From positions 1 to 50,756 of IMG/VR virus record IMGVR_UViG_3300050821_008276: DNA of 50,756 nucleotides. One strand, given 5' to 3'. Source of the stretch: a virus. Both the position numbers and the translations under genes were made by a program. The notes below the pieces were generated by a model, which was given only the letters and a program-made list of their open reading frames with translations, was not told the origin of the DNA and searched no databases. Below, piece after piece: positions 6,224-13,087 of this stretch (position 1 is the first letter of the stretch; every line of letters begins with the position of its first letter).

Positions 6224-6400
6224 CTACCGTTCAATCGTAATGGTTAACGACTCAAACTCATCATAGTTTAAATCTTGCACCCAGACCAATTGACAATACA
6301 GCTTATGCGCATACAATTGGTCTGTCGCGCATACCGACCACCGGCGCGTATCTTGCCTTCCATCTCTAATCCACGTCGTAACAAACAGCCACGTTTTCAT
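6224..6400 (-). CDS. Hypothetical protein, 58 aa
   Basis: Two adjacent ATGs occur; I use 6400, which is 6 bases after GGAG (MKTWLFVTTWIRDGRQDTRR). The sequence looks like a single small alpha/beta unit (TWLFVTTW, LYAHKLYCQLVWVQDL, ESLTITIER). No family recognised. The 172 bases upstream to 6572 hold no gene, only a 7-bp hairpin at 6526-6543. Confidence 0.62.
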   Translation of the reverse strand: MKTWLFVTTWIRDGRQDTRRWSVCATDQLYAHKLYCQLVWVQDLNYDEFESLTITIER

Positions 6401-6525
6401 CATTCGCTCCACGTTCCCGCGCACCATTGCGCATATCGCGGGGGTCTTAGTTCAAGCCGTTGAAAGGTGACTAACCTTCCCCGATACTCTACGCTAGTCA
6501 GACGCCCAGTACCCCCTGGATATGC

Positions 6526-6543
6526 GCCGTCCCGTAGGACGGC
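6526..6543. other. Perfect 7-bp hairpin in an intergenic stretch
   Basis: GCCGTCC, loop CGTA, GGACGGC. It lies between the 201-aa gene (ending 6573) and the gene starting at 6400 on the minus strand. There is no T-run on either side, so it is not a standard terminator; it could stabilise or process the early transcript. Confidence 0.45.
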
Positions 6544-6572
6544 TCACCATGCGCCGAGCTACGCCCGGCCGA

Positions 6573-7178
6573 TTACAGCCCGCTAAGCCCAGCCAGCGCG
6601 TTAGCAGCCGCGACACTTGCCGCCTCATTAACCTTCTTTTCCTTCTTCGGCGGCCGAATACGTTCAATCTCAGCCGCGACTTCGTCCTGTGCGCGCAAGG
6701 CTGCGTGAATCTTCGCGCGTTCTTTCACATCCACAGCCGGATTCGGATTTTCATCCGTTGCCGCCGGCGCGCCAAGTGCTGCAAGGTAAGTCTGCACTTC
6801 CGGCAATGTCTTGCCGTACAAATTCGCCAAAGCCTTAGCCAACAGTCCGCCAGTGGGTTCACCATCACCCGAGCCCTTCATGCTCCATTCGCCATTCTCG
6901 AGTGCTTCGATCAAACCCGACACAGCCTTCTCAGCCTCTTCAGCCGTTTTCTTCGTGCTACCGGCATCGCTAAGCTTCTGCCGCGCCCCGTGCGTGGCAA
7001 ACCGCGCATACATCTCGGCTTGTGGGTCCAACGTGAATTGATGCACGGCACCATTGGCAAACTCCGCGCGAAACACTACCACGCCGTTTTCGCCATAGGT
7101 CTCGCTCAGCTTCATTTTCTTCACAGCCTTCGCCACCTCGGTCGATTCTACCGTGCCTTGCTCTTGAACGTCTGACAT
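6573..7178 (-). CDS. Conserved phage hypothetical protein, 201 aa
   Basis: Start at ATG 7178 (MSDVQEQGTVESTEVAKAVK), preceded by GTGGAGATTGGCAAA. The middle part (YARFATHGARQKLSDAGSTK, then a helix and an EWSMKGSGDG segment) resembles an uncharacterised phage protein family in which a predicted domain of the type RF..HG..QK..D... precedes G-W...G; from memory only. The C-terminus is Ala/Lys-rich and basic (IRPPKKEKKVNEAASVAAAN), suggesting nucleic-acid binding. It is large for this part of the genome. Confidence 0.7.
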   Translation of the reverse strand: MSDVQEQGTVESTEVAKAVKKMKLSETYGENGVVVFRAEFANGAVHQFTLDPQAEMYARFATHGARQKLSDAGSTKKTAEEAEKAVSGLIEALENGEWSMKGSGDGEPTGGLLAKALANLYGKTLPEVQTYLAALGAPAATDENPNPAVDVKERAKIHAALRAQDEVAAEIERIRPPKKEKKVNEAASVAAANALAGLSGL

Positions 7179-7244
7179 TTTGCCAATCTCCACTAAATTA
7201 GGGCTATCGCCCGGGTATGCGCCAATCACCGATTGGCTGAATTC

Positions 7245-7272
7245 AGTATAGTCCATCTACCGCAAAATACAA
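7245..7272 (-). promoter_or_regulatory. Possible leftward promoter before the 201-aa gene
   Basis: Minus strand TTGTAT, 16 bases, TATACT (7250-7245). The -10 box matches 5 of 6, the -35 only 3 of 6. A short hairpin (CCAATC/GATTGG) follows at the predicted start of transcription. Confidence 0.3.
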
Positions 7273-7273
7273 A

Positions 7274-7630
7274 CTACTTTTTAAACTGTTCGCGCAATTG
7301 CCGCATCATTTCCTCTTGTGCAATTGCCTCTTTTGTCTCTTCCGCATTGGCTATCGCCAGCGGATTCGCCGTCGCATTACTCGTGTCAAACCGCAAAAAC
7401 CGTTTGACCTTCGTCAGTGGCGCTTGCACAATGTGAATCCCGCATTGTTTTGCCACCTCACACAATCCATCCTCCGGATCATTGCGCACTTCCGCGAGAA
7501 ACTTATAAAACGAAAGCCGTTGCCCCGCGCACTCACTCGCTGTTTTAAACTCAGCCAGCGCTTCACCTTCACTCGCCACCTGCTGCAGCGCTATCCGGAA
7601 CCATTCCGGAAATACTTTCTTACGTGCCAT
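7274..7630 (-). CDS. Hypothetical protein, 118 aa
   Basis: Begins MARKKVFPEWFRIALQQVAS, with ATG 7630 behind GGAGGTGAGAT. Helical, charged, ending in a Gln/Lys-rich helix (EEMMRQLREQFKK). Two cysteines (near 33 and 62) but no metal motif. Unknown function; small basic early proteins of this kind often bind nucleic acid or host proteins. Confidence 0.68.
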   Translation of the reverse strand: MARKKVFPEWFRIALQQVASEGEALAEFKTASECAGQRLSFYKFLAEVRNDPEDGLCEVAKQCGIHIVQAPLTKVKRFLRFDTSNATANPLAIANAEETKEAIAQEEMMRQLREQFKK

Positions 7631-7655
7631 ATCTCACCTCCATCCAATACACTAG

Positions 7656-7675
7656 CCAAAGGGCGAACCCTTTGG
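7656..7675 (-). other. Perfect 8-bp hairpin with UUCG tetraloop
   Basis: On the minus strand CCAAAGGG, TTCG, CCCTTTGG. It lies between the 25-aa membrane peptide gene and the 118-aa gene. No T-run follows, so it is more likely an mRNA-stabilising or processing hairpin than a terminator. Confidence 0.5.
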
Positions 7676-7691
7676 TAAGCGCACTAGCCAG

Positions 7692-7769
7692 TCACAGCCA
7701 GACGTTCAGCCACCCAAGCGCAGCCATTACCAAACACGTTACCGCAAACCCGAACAGAACCTTGCTCAT
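7692..7769 (-). CDS. Membrane peptide, 25 aa
   Basis: MSKVLFGFAVTCLVMAALGW then LNVWL: almost entirely one transmembrane segment. ATG 7769 overlaps the stop of the upstream gene (ATGA) and follows GAGGAGCGCAGA. Very short, but its position and ribosome site support translation. Confidence 0.5.
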   Translation of the reverse strand: MSKVLFGFAVTCLVMAALGWLNVWL

Positions 7770-8008
7770 TCTGCGCTCCTCAAAAAGTGCGACCCTGACG
7801 CGCGACTCACCACAAACTTATACCCCCGCGTCAGCACAATCCCATGCGAGTCCCGTGGGTAGCACTCCAGCCAGCTCAGTGCATCGTCCACAGTCCACGC
7901 GTAATGCACATTCATTGTCCCTTCCCACTCAACCATCACTTGGTAAGGTCGCAATGCGTCATGCACGGCGCGGATGAAGTCTGTGAGTTTGTTAAACATG
8001 TTATACAT
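7766..8008 (-). CDS. Hypothetical protein, 80 aa
   Basis: Starts within the end of the preceding gene (overlap of 8 bases); a second possible start is ATG 7999. Contains FIRAVHDALRPYQVMVEWEG and SWLECYPRDSHGIVL. No family recognised. Confidence 0.65.
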   Translation of the reverse strand: MYNMFNKLTDFIRAVHDALRPYQVMVEWEGTMNVHYAWTVDDALSWLECYPRDSHGIVLTRGYKFVVSRASGSHFLRSAE

Positions 8009-8186
8009 TTTCCTCTACCTCCACGCACGCCCTAAACATCTCTAACCAACACGCCGTCTCATAAGCCGTATATCCGTTCGCGGCACAATCCGCCACCTCT
8101 CTTTCCTCTTCCCATCCACTCACCGGCGCGCATTCAATCGCCACCAGCGCGTATGCCACCGCACTTCTAAATTGATCCATGGTCAT
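8001..8186 (-). CDS. Hypothetical protein, 61 aa, first gene of the leftward unit
   Basis: Tandem ATGs at 8189 and 8186 follow GGAG; 8186 gives the better spacing (MTMDQFRSAVAYALVAIECA). Acidic helical protein with ACWLEMFRACVEVEENV at the end. It is the first gene leftward of the origin-like region, so it is probably expressed very early. Confidence 0.62.
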   Translation of the reverse strand: MTMDQFRSAVAYALVAIECAPVSGWEEEREVADCAANGYTAYETACWLEMFRACVEVEENV

Positions 8187-8254
8187 CATAGTCTCCACTA
8201 CGTAAGCCAGTCTAACTAAACACAACCGTGCGCTCCTGAACCCAGGGAGAACCT

Positions 8255-8273
8255 AGTGCGGGGTCACCGCACT
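8255..8273. other. Perfect 7-bp hairpin
   Basis: AGTGCGG, loop GGTCA, CCGCACT, in the gene-free region just before the leftward gene unit. No T-run follows, so it is not a standard terminator. It would fall in the 5' leader of transcripts from the promoter at 8416-8444. Confidence 0.4.
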
Positions 8274-8415
8274 CGGCGCGCATACATCGTTGCACTTTTG
8301 TCCAGCCCCTTACCATCGTTGGGCACTGGCCCTGCAACCCCCTTTTACCTCGTCGGGCAATTGCCGTTTGCTACCTGGGAGGGGGCTTACCGCGCACCGC
8401 CACTCCATGACTACT

Positions 8416-8444
8416 ATTGTAGGTGGGCACATTGAAACATGCAA
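8416..8444 (-). promoter_or_regulatory. Probable leftward promoter for the early genes
   Basis: Minus strand TTGCAT (8444-8439), 17 bases, TACAAT (8421-8416). The -10 box is 5 of 6, the -35 is 3 of 6, and the spacing is ideal. It would start transcription near 8409, ahead of the gene at 8186. Confidence 0.42.
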
Positions 8445-8496
8445 ACACTATTTACTAGGTACAAACCCTAGGTTTTGGTCGATGCAACATCGCAAC

Positions 8497-8775
8497 ATTG
8501 AAAATCGACATACACGGCATACACGACGGCGTGACGAGGCATGCCTAGGGAGGGGGTAGGTGAGGTGTAAGGTGTCAGTAAGCTATATGTAGTTTAGTAT
8601 TCATATTATTATTATGATATATTTTTTTATATACTTACTTACAACTACTACCTACCTTACTCTCTCCTTACACCTACCTTACCACTCACCCTCCTACCAA
8701 GGGTCACCCTCTGGCCCCTCCGTGTATGCCGTGTATGCCGTGTACGCATGTTCCCGTGTTTCGATAGTCTATCGA
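8497..8775. other. Putative replication origin: AT-rich core with inverted arms
   Basis: In the gene-free region 8187-9256, bases 8581-8640 contain only 9 G/C, far below the rest of the genome. They are flanked by inverted matches: 8510-8525 with 8721-8736 (16 bp exact) and 8563-8572 with 8666-8675 (10 bp exact), with weaker matches between. Three 9-bp iterons lie at 8722-8748 and a palindrome TCGATAG-T-CTATCGA at 8761-8775. An unwinding element with initiator sites is the simplest reading. I see no gene here. Confidence 0.6.
8722..8748 (+). repeat. Three tandem 9-bp iterons
   Basis: GTGTATGCC, GTGTATGCC and GTGTACGCA, head to tail. The inverted copy of the first unit and a half lies at 8510-8525. 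Iterons of this size are typical binding sites of replication initiators. Confidence 0.7.
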
Positions 8776-8837
8776 CTGACGCGCTATCATAGCCTCTATC
8801 ACCATGCACCATCCATGCGCTCGCTATGCACTCACTA

Positions 8838-8851
8838 CATTCGCGCGAATG
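8838..8851. other. 14-bp perfect palindrome
   Basis: CATTCGCGCGAATG in the gene-free region between the two transcription units. It may be a protein-binding site. Confidence 0.4.
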
Positions 8852-9015
8852 ACTGTCACATGACAACGAGCTTTCGACGTGCTTACGCACGAGCCGCGCG
8901 TCAGGCTGCAGTAAGCTAGACGAAGGCTCCGCGTAAGACCCGGCTGGGGGGCAAATCACAGACGGTCGTGCGCGCGATATAGCACTCTCGTGTGGTGAGA
9001 GAGGGAATGACCAAA

Positions 9016-9050
9016 GACCGTCGGTTTTACATCCGTGTAACGTGGCGGTT
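9016..9050. promoter_or_regulatory. Dispersed palindrome element, copy D
   Basis: GACCG, TTTAC (9026-9030), six bases ATCCGT, GTAAC (9037-9041), then GTGGCGG. It lies about 140 bases upstream of the late promoter, in the origin-like region. An outer inverted repeat CCGTCGG (9018-9024) and CCGACGG (9058-9064) encloses it. Confidence 0.6.
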
Positions 9051-9104
9051 GATTGGACCGACGGGGTTCGGGCGTGCGGGAATCCCCAGGAACGGGCCAG
9101 GAAC

Positions 9105-9131
9105 GGGCATGGCGGGCATGGCGGGGGAGGG
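9105..9131 (+). other. G-quadruplex motif
   Basis: Four G-runs at 9105-9107, 9114-9116, 9123-9127 and 9129-9131 with loops of 6, 6 and 1 bases on the plus strand; further GGG runs lie just upstream. It is about 60 bases ahead of the late promoter -35 box, so it may affect replication or promoter opening. Confidence 0.5.
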
Positions 9132-9153
9132 TAGGTAGATTAGTAGCAACGGC

Positions 9154-9169
9154 GCGGCCCGGGGGCCGC
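9154..9169. other. GC-rich hairpin upstream of the late promoter
   Basis: GCGGCC, loop CGGG, GGCCGC. No T-run follows. It lies between the G-quadruplex motif and the late promoter and may insulate it from upstream transcription. Confidence 0.4.
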
Positions 9170-9191
9170 CATTGACCGCCGGTTCTACAGC

Positions 9192-9220
9192 TTGACTACT
9201 GGGGAACTCTGGCCTAGAAT
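9192..9220 (+). promoter_or_regulatory. Rightward (late unit) promoter
   Basis: TTGACT, 17 bases, TAGAAT: each box matches the sigma-70 consensus at 5 of 6. Transcription would start near 9227, leaving a 30-base leader before the first ATG at 9257. A half-copy of the dispersed element (ACCGCCGGTTCTAC, 9175-9188) lies directly in front of the -35 box. Confidence 0.75.
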
Positions 9221-9256
9221 CTGTTGTCTAATCGGGCAATTGGGTAGGAGGCTGAG

Positions 9257-9454
9257 ATGACTGGTCGGTTCATAGTGACGGTGGAAGAAGTAGCGACTGA
9301 GAAGATCGCGGGGAAAACGGCGGAGGAGATTGCGCTGACGCTGGGGGCGCGGTATGACGCGCCGATCAGCGCGGAGTGGATTACGGCCGTTTGCTCTAGC
9401 GATGGGTTCAGGACGGTGATGGCGCGTATGGGAGGTTCCTGTGGCGAACGCTAA
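9257..9454 (+). CDS. Hypothetical protein, 65 aa, first gene of the late unit
   Basis: ATG behind TAGGAGGCTGAG. MTGRFIVTVEEVATEKIAGK then TAEEIALTLGARYD looks like a small helical fold, possibly helix-turn-helix-like. No family recognised. Its leading position behind the late promoter suggests it is made in quantity. Confidence 0.65.
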   Translation: MTGRFIVTVEEVATEKIAGKTAEEIALTLGARYDAPISAEWITAVCSSDGFRTVMARMGGSCGER

Positions 9455-9575
9455 ACCAAAGGGAATGATGAAGATCGCCGGAGTCTCGGCGGTTAAAGTT
9501 GGCAAACCTCGCACGGCTAAGGCGACCAAGGTCGCGCGGATGCCGAAGCAAAAAATGGCAAAGGTGAAGAAATGA
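9441..9575 (+). CDS. Highly basic small protein, 44 aa, GTG start
   Basis: GTG at 9441 follows GGGAGGTTCCT and overlaps the end of the preceding gene. The product has about a dozen Lys/Arg with Ala/Val spacing (KVGKPRTAKATKVARMPKQK), like the tails of histone H1-like or nucleoid proteins. It could condense DNA or coat the packaged genome. The stop overlaps the next ATG (ATGA). Confidence 0.62.
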   Translation: MANAKPKGMMKIAGVSAVKVGKPRTAKATKVARMPKQKMAKVKK

Positions 9576-12160
9576 AACTTCGACTGTGGCTTGCTGGAGC
9601 AATGTTGGTTGCGGGTAGCGCGCAAGCGCAGATTCCGCCGACCATTACGGTCAACGGGACGTCGTACTCGCAATGCGGGCTGGAGAACGGCAACTGCACC
9701 TGGACCGGCGGAGGAACGCGGTTTGTGGCGTTCGGTGACGCGCCGCCTGACGATCCGACTCAGCAAGTGACACTGTCGACCACTGCGGTGGCAAGCGGCG
9801 GAGGCTGCTACATCGGCGGGATTAACTGGGCCAATGGCAACAACGATCCCGCGCCAGGCTACGGCAAGGCTTGCTGGTCGGCTGCAGGTGGCCCACCGTT
9901 GCCCACAGTGACGCTCACTGCCGCGCCAGCTTCCATCAAGTCCGGTTCTTCCTCCACCCTCACACTCTCCACCTCCAATGCTACCTCTTGCACTGGTCCT
10001 GTCAGCGGCACTAGTGGTACTGCTAGTGTATCACCTACTGTCACCACGACCTACACTGAAAATTGCACTGGGCCTGGTGGCACTGCTAGCGGTAGTACTA
10101 CTGTCACTGTTAGCGCTGGTACTCCCGCCCCGACTGTGACATTGCAGGCGAATCCGACTACCATCTCAGCCGGTGGGTCTTCCGTAATTTCCTGGGGCTC
10201 GACCAATGCTACTTCGTGTTCTGGTGTGGGCACTGGTCTGTCTGGGTCTGTTACTGTCTCCCCTGCTAGCACTACTACTTACACTGAAACGTGCTCAGGG
10301 GTTACAAGTCCTGCCGCGTCCGCTTCGGTCACCGTCACGGTCTCGACGAGCTGCCCGCCGCCGGTAGGTTTCAACACAGGCACGCCGACTACCACCGCAG
10401 GTGGGACTCCGAATGGCCTGATCTCTGGCGACACGCCGGACTCGGCTTCGCTCCGCGTCTTTGGCAACGGTGTTCCGTTCTCGCTTTCCGTCGTCACCTC
10501 AGCCACCAAAGCCGACACTGTCGAGTGGAGCATTACCAATTCTTTTAACCAAGTCGTTGGTACGGGGTCTTTTCCCGTACCGTCCGGGGTGCAGACGACT
10601 TCTATTCCAGTCACCTCGACTATTGCTGGATACTTCGAATTGTCGGCGACACTGGCGAGCGAGGGCGGCTCCATGCCGGCGCGCGGGACTCAACCAGCCG
10701 GCTACATTGCTTTTGGTGTCGAGCCCGGTGCGGTTGTTCCCGCGGTGACTTACGCGTATCCGGACCAGCATAGGTTCGGTATGCAGGGGTTCAATGACCA
10801 ACTCGCCGCGCTGAATGCCCTCGGAGTTCGTTTCACCATCGACGATCGTGAGCAAAGCCAGGAGGAACCCAATGGACCCAATACTTACACGCCTTCCCTC
10901 GGGGACTTGGATCCTTTCTACGCCTCCAATCCGTCAATCATGCGCCTTATCCGGCTCGACGGAATACCCGCTTGGGACTCGATTACCGGCCAATTCAACG
11001 ACAGCTACAGTTTGCCTACCAACCTTACCGAATATGGGCAATATATGGCAAAGGTCGGGACTGATACGGCCAATATTGGCACCGCGTATTACTCGAGCCT
11101 GCGGCATAATTACTACCAAGTGACTTGGGAGCCTAGCGCGGGATGGCCGATTGCGGGGGGCACGGCTGGCGCGAACGATACGGTCGCGGATTTTGTTTCT
11201 CTCTACCAAACAGTCTACACGAATTTGCACTCCACCGACTCGAAAGCTCTGGTGATGGGTCCGACAGAGCCTTTCCCGAACAACGGCACTACGGCGAGCG
11301 GGAATCGGATCACCGGTACGCCAGGGCTGTGCACGTACTTGGATGGAGTGACTACGCATGGGTATTACAACGCGCCGACTGTTCCCGCAAACCCGCCTGA
11401 GTTGCAAGACGGCATGGATGCCGCGGACGCAGCCAACGCGCTGGACAACGAAATGATTGCGCTGCGCAGCATCATGCAGACGTGCAAACCGAATATGATC
11501 CTGTGGGCAACTGAGCTTGGAATCAGCTACGACGTCGGGGTAAGCTACGCTGGCGCGACACAGAACCAACTCTACGCGCAAGCTGCGGTAGCAGTGCGGG
11601 CGCACTTGATCACACTTGGCGAAGGCGCGCAGCTGACGACGTACTTTTTCGGGCCTGATTTTCCCGATTCGTTGTCAGGCTACGGCTCTTTCTTCGACTT
11701 GAACGACTCGCAAGGAGCTTTCGGCGCAACGAACCTCGCACCCAAGCCAGAAGCAATGGCTTTCGCGGCACTGTCGAAGATTATCGACGGCACGCAGACG
11801 ATGGGCAGGTACAACCTCCCGACTTGCAATGTGGCGAACGGCTGTGTGCATGCTTATGCCTTCCAGCAACTTGGCAACGGCAAAGTCATCAGCGCGCTGT
11901 GGGTCCACAACAACTCGCAGTGGCCGACTGGCGGCACGTATAGCTCGACGTATAGCCAACCCTACACGTTAACGGTGGATGCGGCCGGAGCGAGCGGCAC
12001 CGTAATAGTCCTTGACATGTTCGGAAATTCGTCTACAATGTCATATAGCGGGGGCCAAGTTGCACTGACCCTTACCGAGTCCCCAATCTACGTTATCTCC
12101 AACAATGCCTCTGTGACAACTGGACTTGTCACGGCGCCTGTTGGCTACACAGGTCAATAA
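9572..12160 (+). CDS. Secreted Ig-like plus clan GH-A glycoside hydrolase
   Basis: 862 aa. Sec signal peptide (MKLRLWLAGAMLVAGSAQAQ). Two Ig-like beta domains at about residues 110-185 and 187-265, each with a Cys pair and the repeated pattern PTVTL-A-P--I--G-S...NATSC...TTTYTE-C. The C-terminal 480 residues resemble a (beta/alpha)8 glycosidase of clan GH-A: likely acid/base E520 (VTWEP) and nucleophile E648 (ILWATELG). The likely job is cleavage of a cell-surface or capsular polysaccharide. A cleavable signal on a gene leading the late unit suggests it is exported before lysis, not only carried on virions. The substrate cannot be told. Confidence 0.75.
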   Translation: MKLRLWLAGAMLVAGSAQAQIPPTITVNGTSYSQCGLENGNCTWTGGGTRFVAFGDAPPDDPTQQVTLSTTAVASGGGCYIGGINWANGNNDPAPGYGKACWSAAGGPPLPTVTLTAAPASIKSGSSSTLTLSTSNATSCTGPVSGTSGTASVSPTVTTTYTENCTGPGGTASGSTTVTVSAGTPAPTVTLQANPTTISAGGSSVISWGSTNATSCSGVGTGLSGSVTVSPASTTTYTETCSGVTSPAASASVTVTVSTSCPPPVGFNTGTPTTTAGGTPNGLISGDTPDSASLRVFGNGVPFSLSVVTSATKADTVEWSITNSFNQVVGTGSFPVPSGVQTTSIPVTSTIAGYFELSATLASEGGSMPARGTQPAGYIAFGVEPGAVVPAVTYAYPDQHRFGMQGFNDQLAALNALGVRFTIDDREQSQEEPNGPNTYTPSLGDLDPFYASNPSIMRLIRLDGIPAWDSITGQFNDSYSLPTNLTEYGQYMAKVGTDTANIGTAYYSSLRHNYYQVTWEPSAGWPIAGGTAGANDTVADFVSLYQTVYTNLHSTDSKALVMGPTEPFPNNGTTASGNRITGTPGLCTYLDGVTTHGYYNAPTVPANPPELQDGMDAADAANALDNEMIALRSIMQTCKPNMILWATELGISYDVGVSYAGATQNQLYAQAAVAVRAHLITLGEGAQLTTYFFGPDFPDSLSGYGSFFDLNDSQGAFGATNLAPKPEAMAFAALSKIIDGTQTMGRYNLPTCNVANGCVHAYAFQQLGNGKVISALWVHNNSQWPTGGTYSSTYSQPYTLTVDAAGASGTVIVLDMFGNSSTMSYSGGQVALTLTESPIYVISNNASVTTGLVTAPVGYTGQ

Positions 12161-12162
12161 TC

Positions 12163-12831
12163 ATGAGAGTCTACGGCGCAGGTGGTGTGCTTGTTTCGGA
12201 ATCGCCTTCGCGCGAAGCCACTAGCGAGCCTCTGGCCGTCGAACCGAAGATGAATTGCACCTTGCTCGAAGATGCTCGCGCGCTCGCGCCAGTGTCGGTG
12301 GAACTCGAGGCAGTCCGACTTTACGCGGAGTCCGGCTCGCTCGCATCGGTCTCCCGCGAACTCGGCATTGCTATCTACGAGCTTCAAAAGCTCCAACGTA
12401 CCTCCTGGTGGCAAGCCGAGCTAGCCGCCCTCCGGCGCGAAGAAAGCGCGATGAAGAACGCGCGCTTGACCCGCATCCACAACCTAACACTCGAAGCCCT
12501 CGAGGACCGTCTTGAACACGGCGACTTAGTAATGAAGGGCCGTGGTTTTGTCCGCGCGAAATTGTCCGGCCGAGACCTCGCGCGCATCTCAGAAGCCGTG
12601 TTCAAACAACGTCAACTGTTGAACGGTGAACCGACTCACATCGACAACAGCAACAAGAAGCTGGAAGAACTGAGCCAAAAGCTCCGCGCGCTTGGCGCGA
12701 AAGACGCTACACACCTGACGATCGATATGGAGGCGCAAGATGTCACGCCTATCAATAGAACCTCCGATCGAGCCCGAGTGGAGCCTCGCCAGCCTGAATT
12801 CGCTGGACACGATACTGAAGGAGATGATTGA
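12163..12831 (+). CDS. terS: Terminase small subunit
   Basis: 222 aa. An N-terminal helix-turn-helix region (AVRLYAESGSLASVSRELGI) is followed by a helical oligomerisation part and KGRGFVRAKLSGRDLARISE, VFKQRQLLNGEPT, a pattern typical of phage small terminases. It recognises the packaging site and regulates the large subunit. It sits two bases after the glycosidase stop and before the large terminase, with one small gene between. The ribosome site is weak; a later start at Met30 is possible. Confidence 0.78.
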   Translation: MRVYGAGGVLVSESPSREATSEPLAVEPKMNCTLLEDARALAPVSVELEAVRLYAESGSLASVSRELGIAIYELQKLQRTSWWQAELAALRREESAMKNARLTRIHNLTLEALEDRLEHGDLVMKGRGFVRAKLSGRDLARISEAVFKQRQLLNGEPTHIDNSNKKLEELSQKLRALGAKDATHLTIDMEAQDVTPINRTSDRARVEPRQPEFAGHDTEGDD

Positions 12832-13078
12832 TGACTGGTTCTCTGCCTGGGTTAATTACCATGGGTTCGACTGTGAAGACGATGTGGCCTGGGTTGAAAG
12901 CTCTCTTCGATTCCAGGTATTCACTGTTAGAGCAAGCACTCAAGACTTGCTCGGAGCCATTGCCGAGTTCGACGATGCCCTCACTAGCTGGCTTGGGTCA
13001 ACTCGCACCGTTGTCTGGCGAACAAGGCCACACTGGACTCACCATCTGGTCATTGAATGCGAGTGCGCTCGACGATAG
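12740..13078 (+). CDS. Hypothetical protein, 112 aa, overlapping terS by 92 bases
   Basis: ATG at 12740 has a strong ribosome site (GGAGGCGCAAG) inside terS. The product begins MSRLSIEPPIEPEWSLASLN, is acidic and Trp-rich (DDWFSAWVNYHGFD, EDDVAWVESSLRF) and contains LLGAIAEFDDALTSWLG. Its composition looks like a real protein, unlike the alternative frame at 12831-13085. It lies between terS and terL, so a packaging accessory role is plausible. Confidence 0.62.
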   Translation: MSRLSIEPPIEPEWSLASLNSLDTILKEMIDDWFSAWVNYHGFDCEDDVAWVESSLRFQVFTVRASTQDLLGAIAEFDDALTSWLGSTRTVVWRTRPHWTHHLVIECECARR

Positions 13079-13087
13079 GGGCTGAGT

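Noticed and set aside
6522-7175. Plus-strand open frame of 217 codons
   Set aside because: Antisense to the 201-aa gene; Arg/Leu/Phe-rich composition typical of a shadow frame, and against the strand of the whole block.
8722-8748. CRISPR-like short repeats
   Set aside because: Three adjacent 9-bp units without spacers; they are iterons, not a CRISPR array. The Cas4-like nuclease has no cas neighbours.
8614-8919. Plus-strand open frame of 101 codons in the origin-like region
   Set aside because: Translates AT-rich and repeat DNA (Tyr/Leu/Ser/His-rich), has no ribosome site, and overlaps iterons and palindromes.
12828-13085. Open frame MTGSLPGLITMGS after terS
   Set aside because: It has a possible ribosome site, but the overlapping frame from 12740 has a better site and a more natural composition, so I kept only that one.
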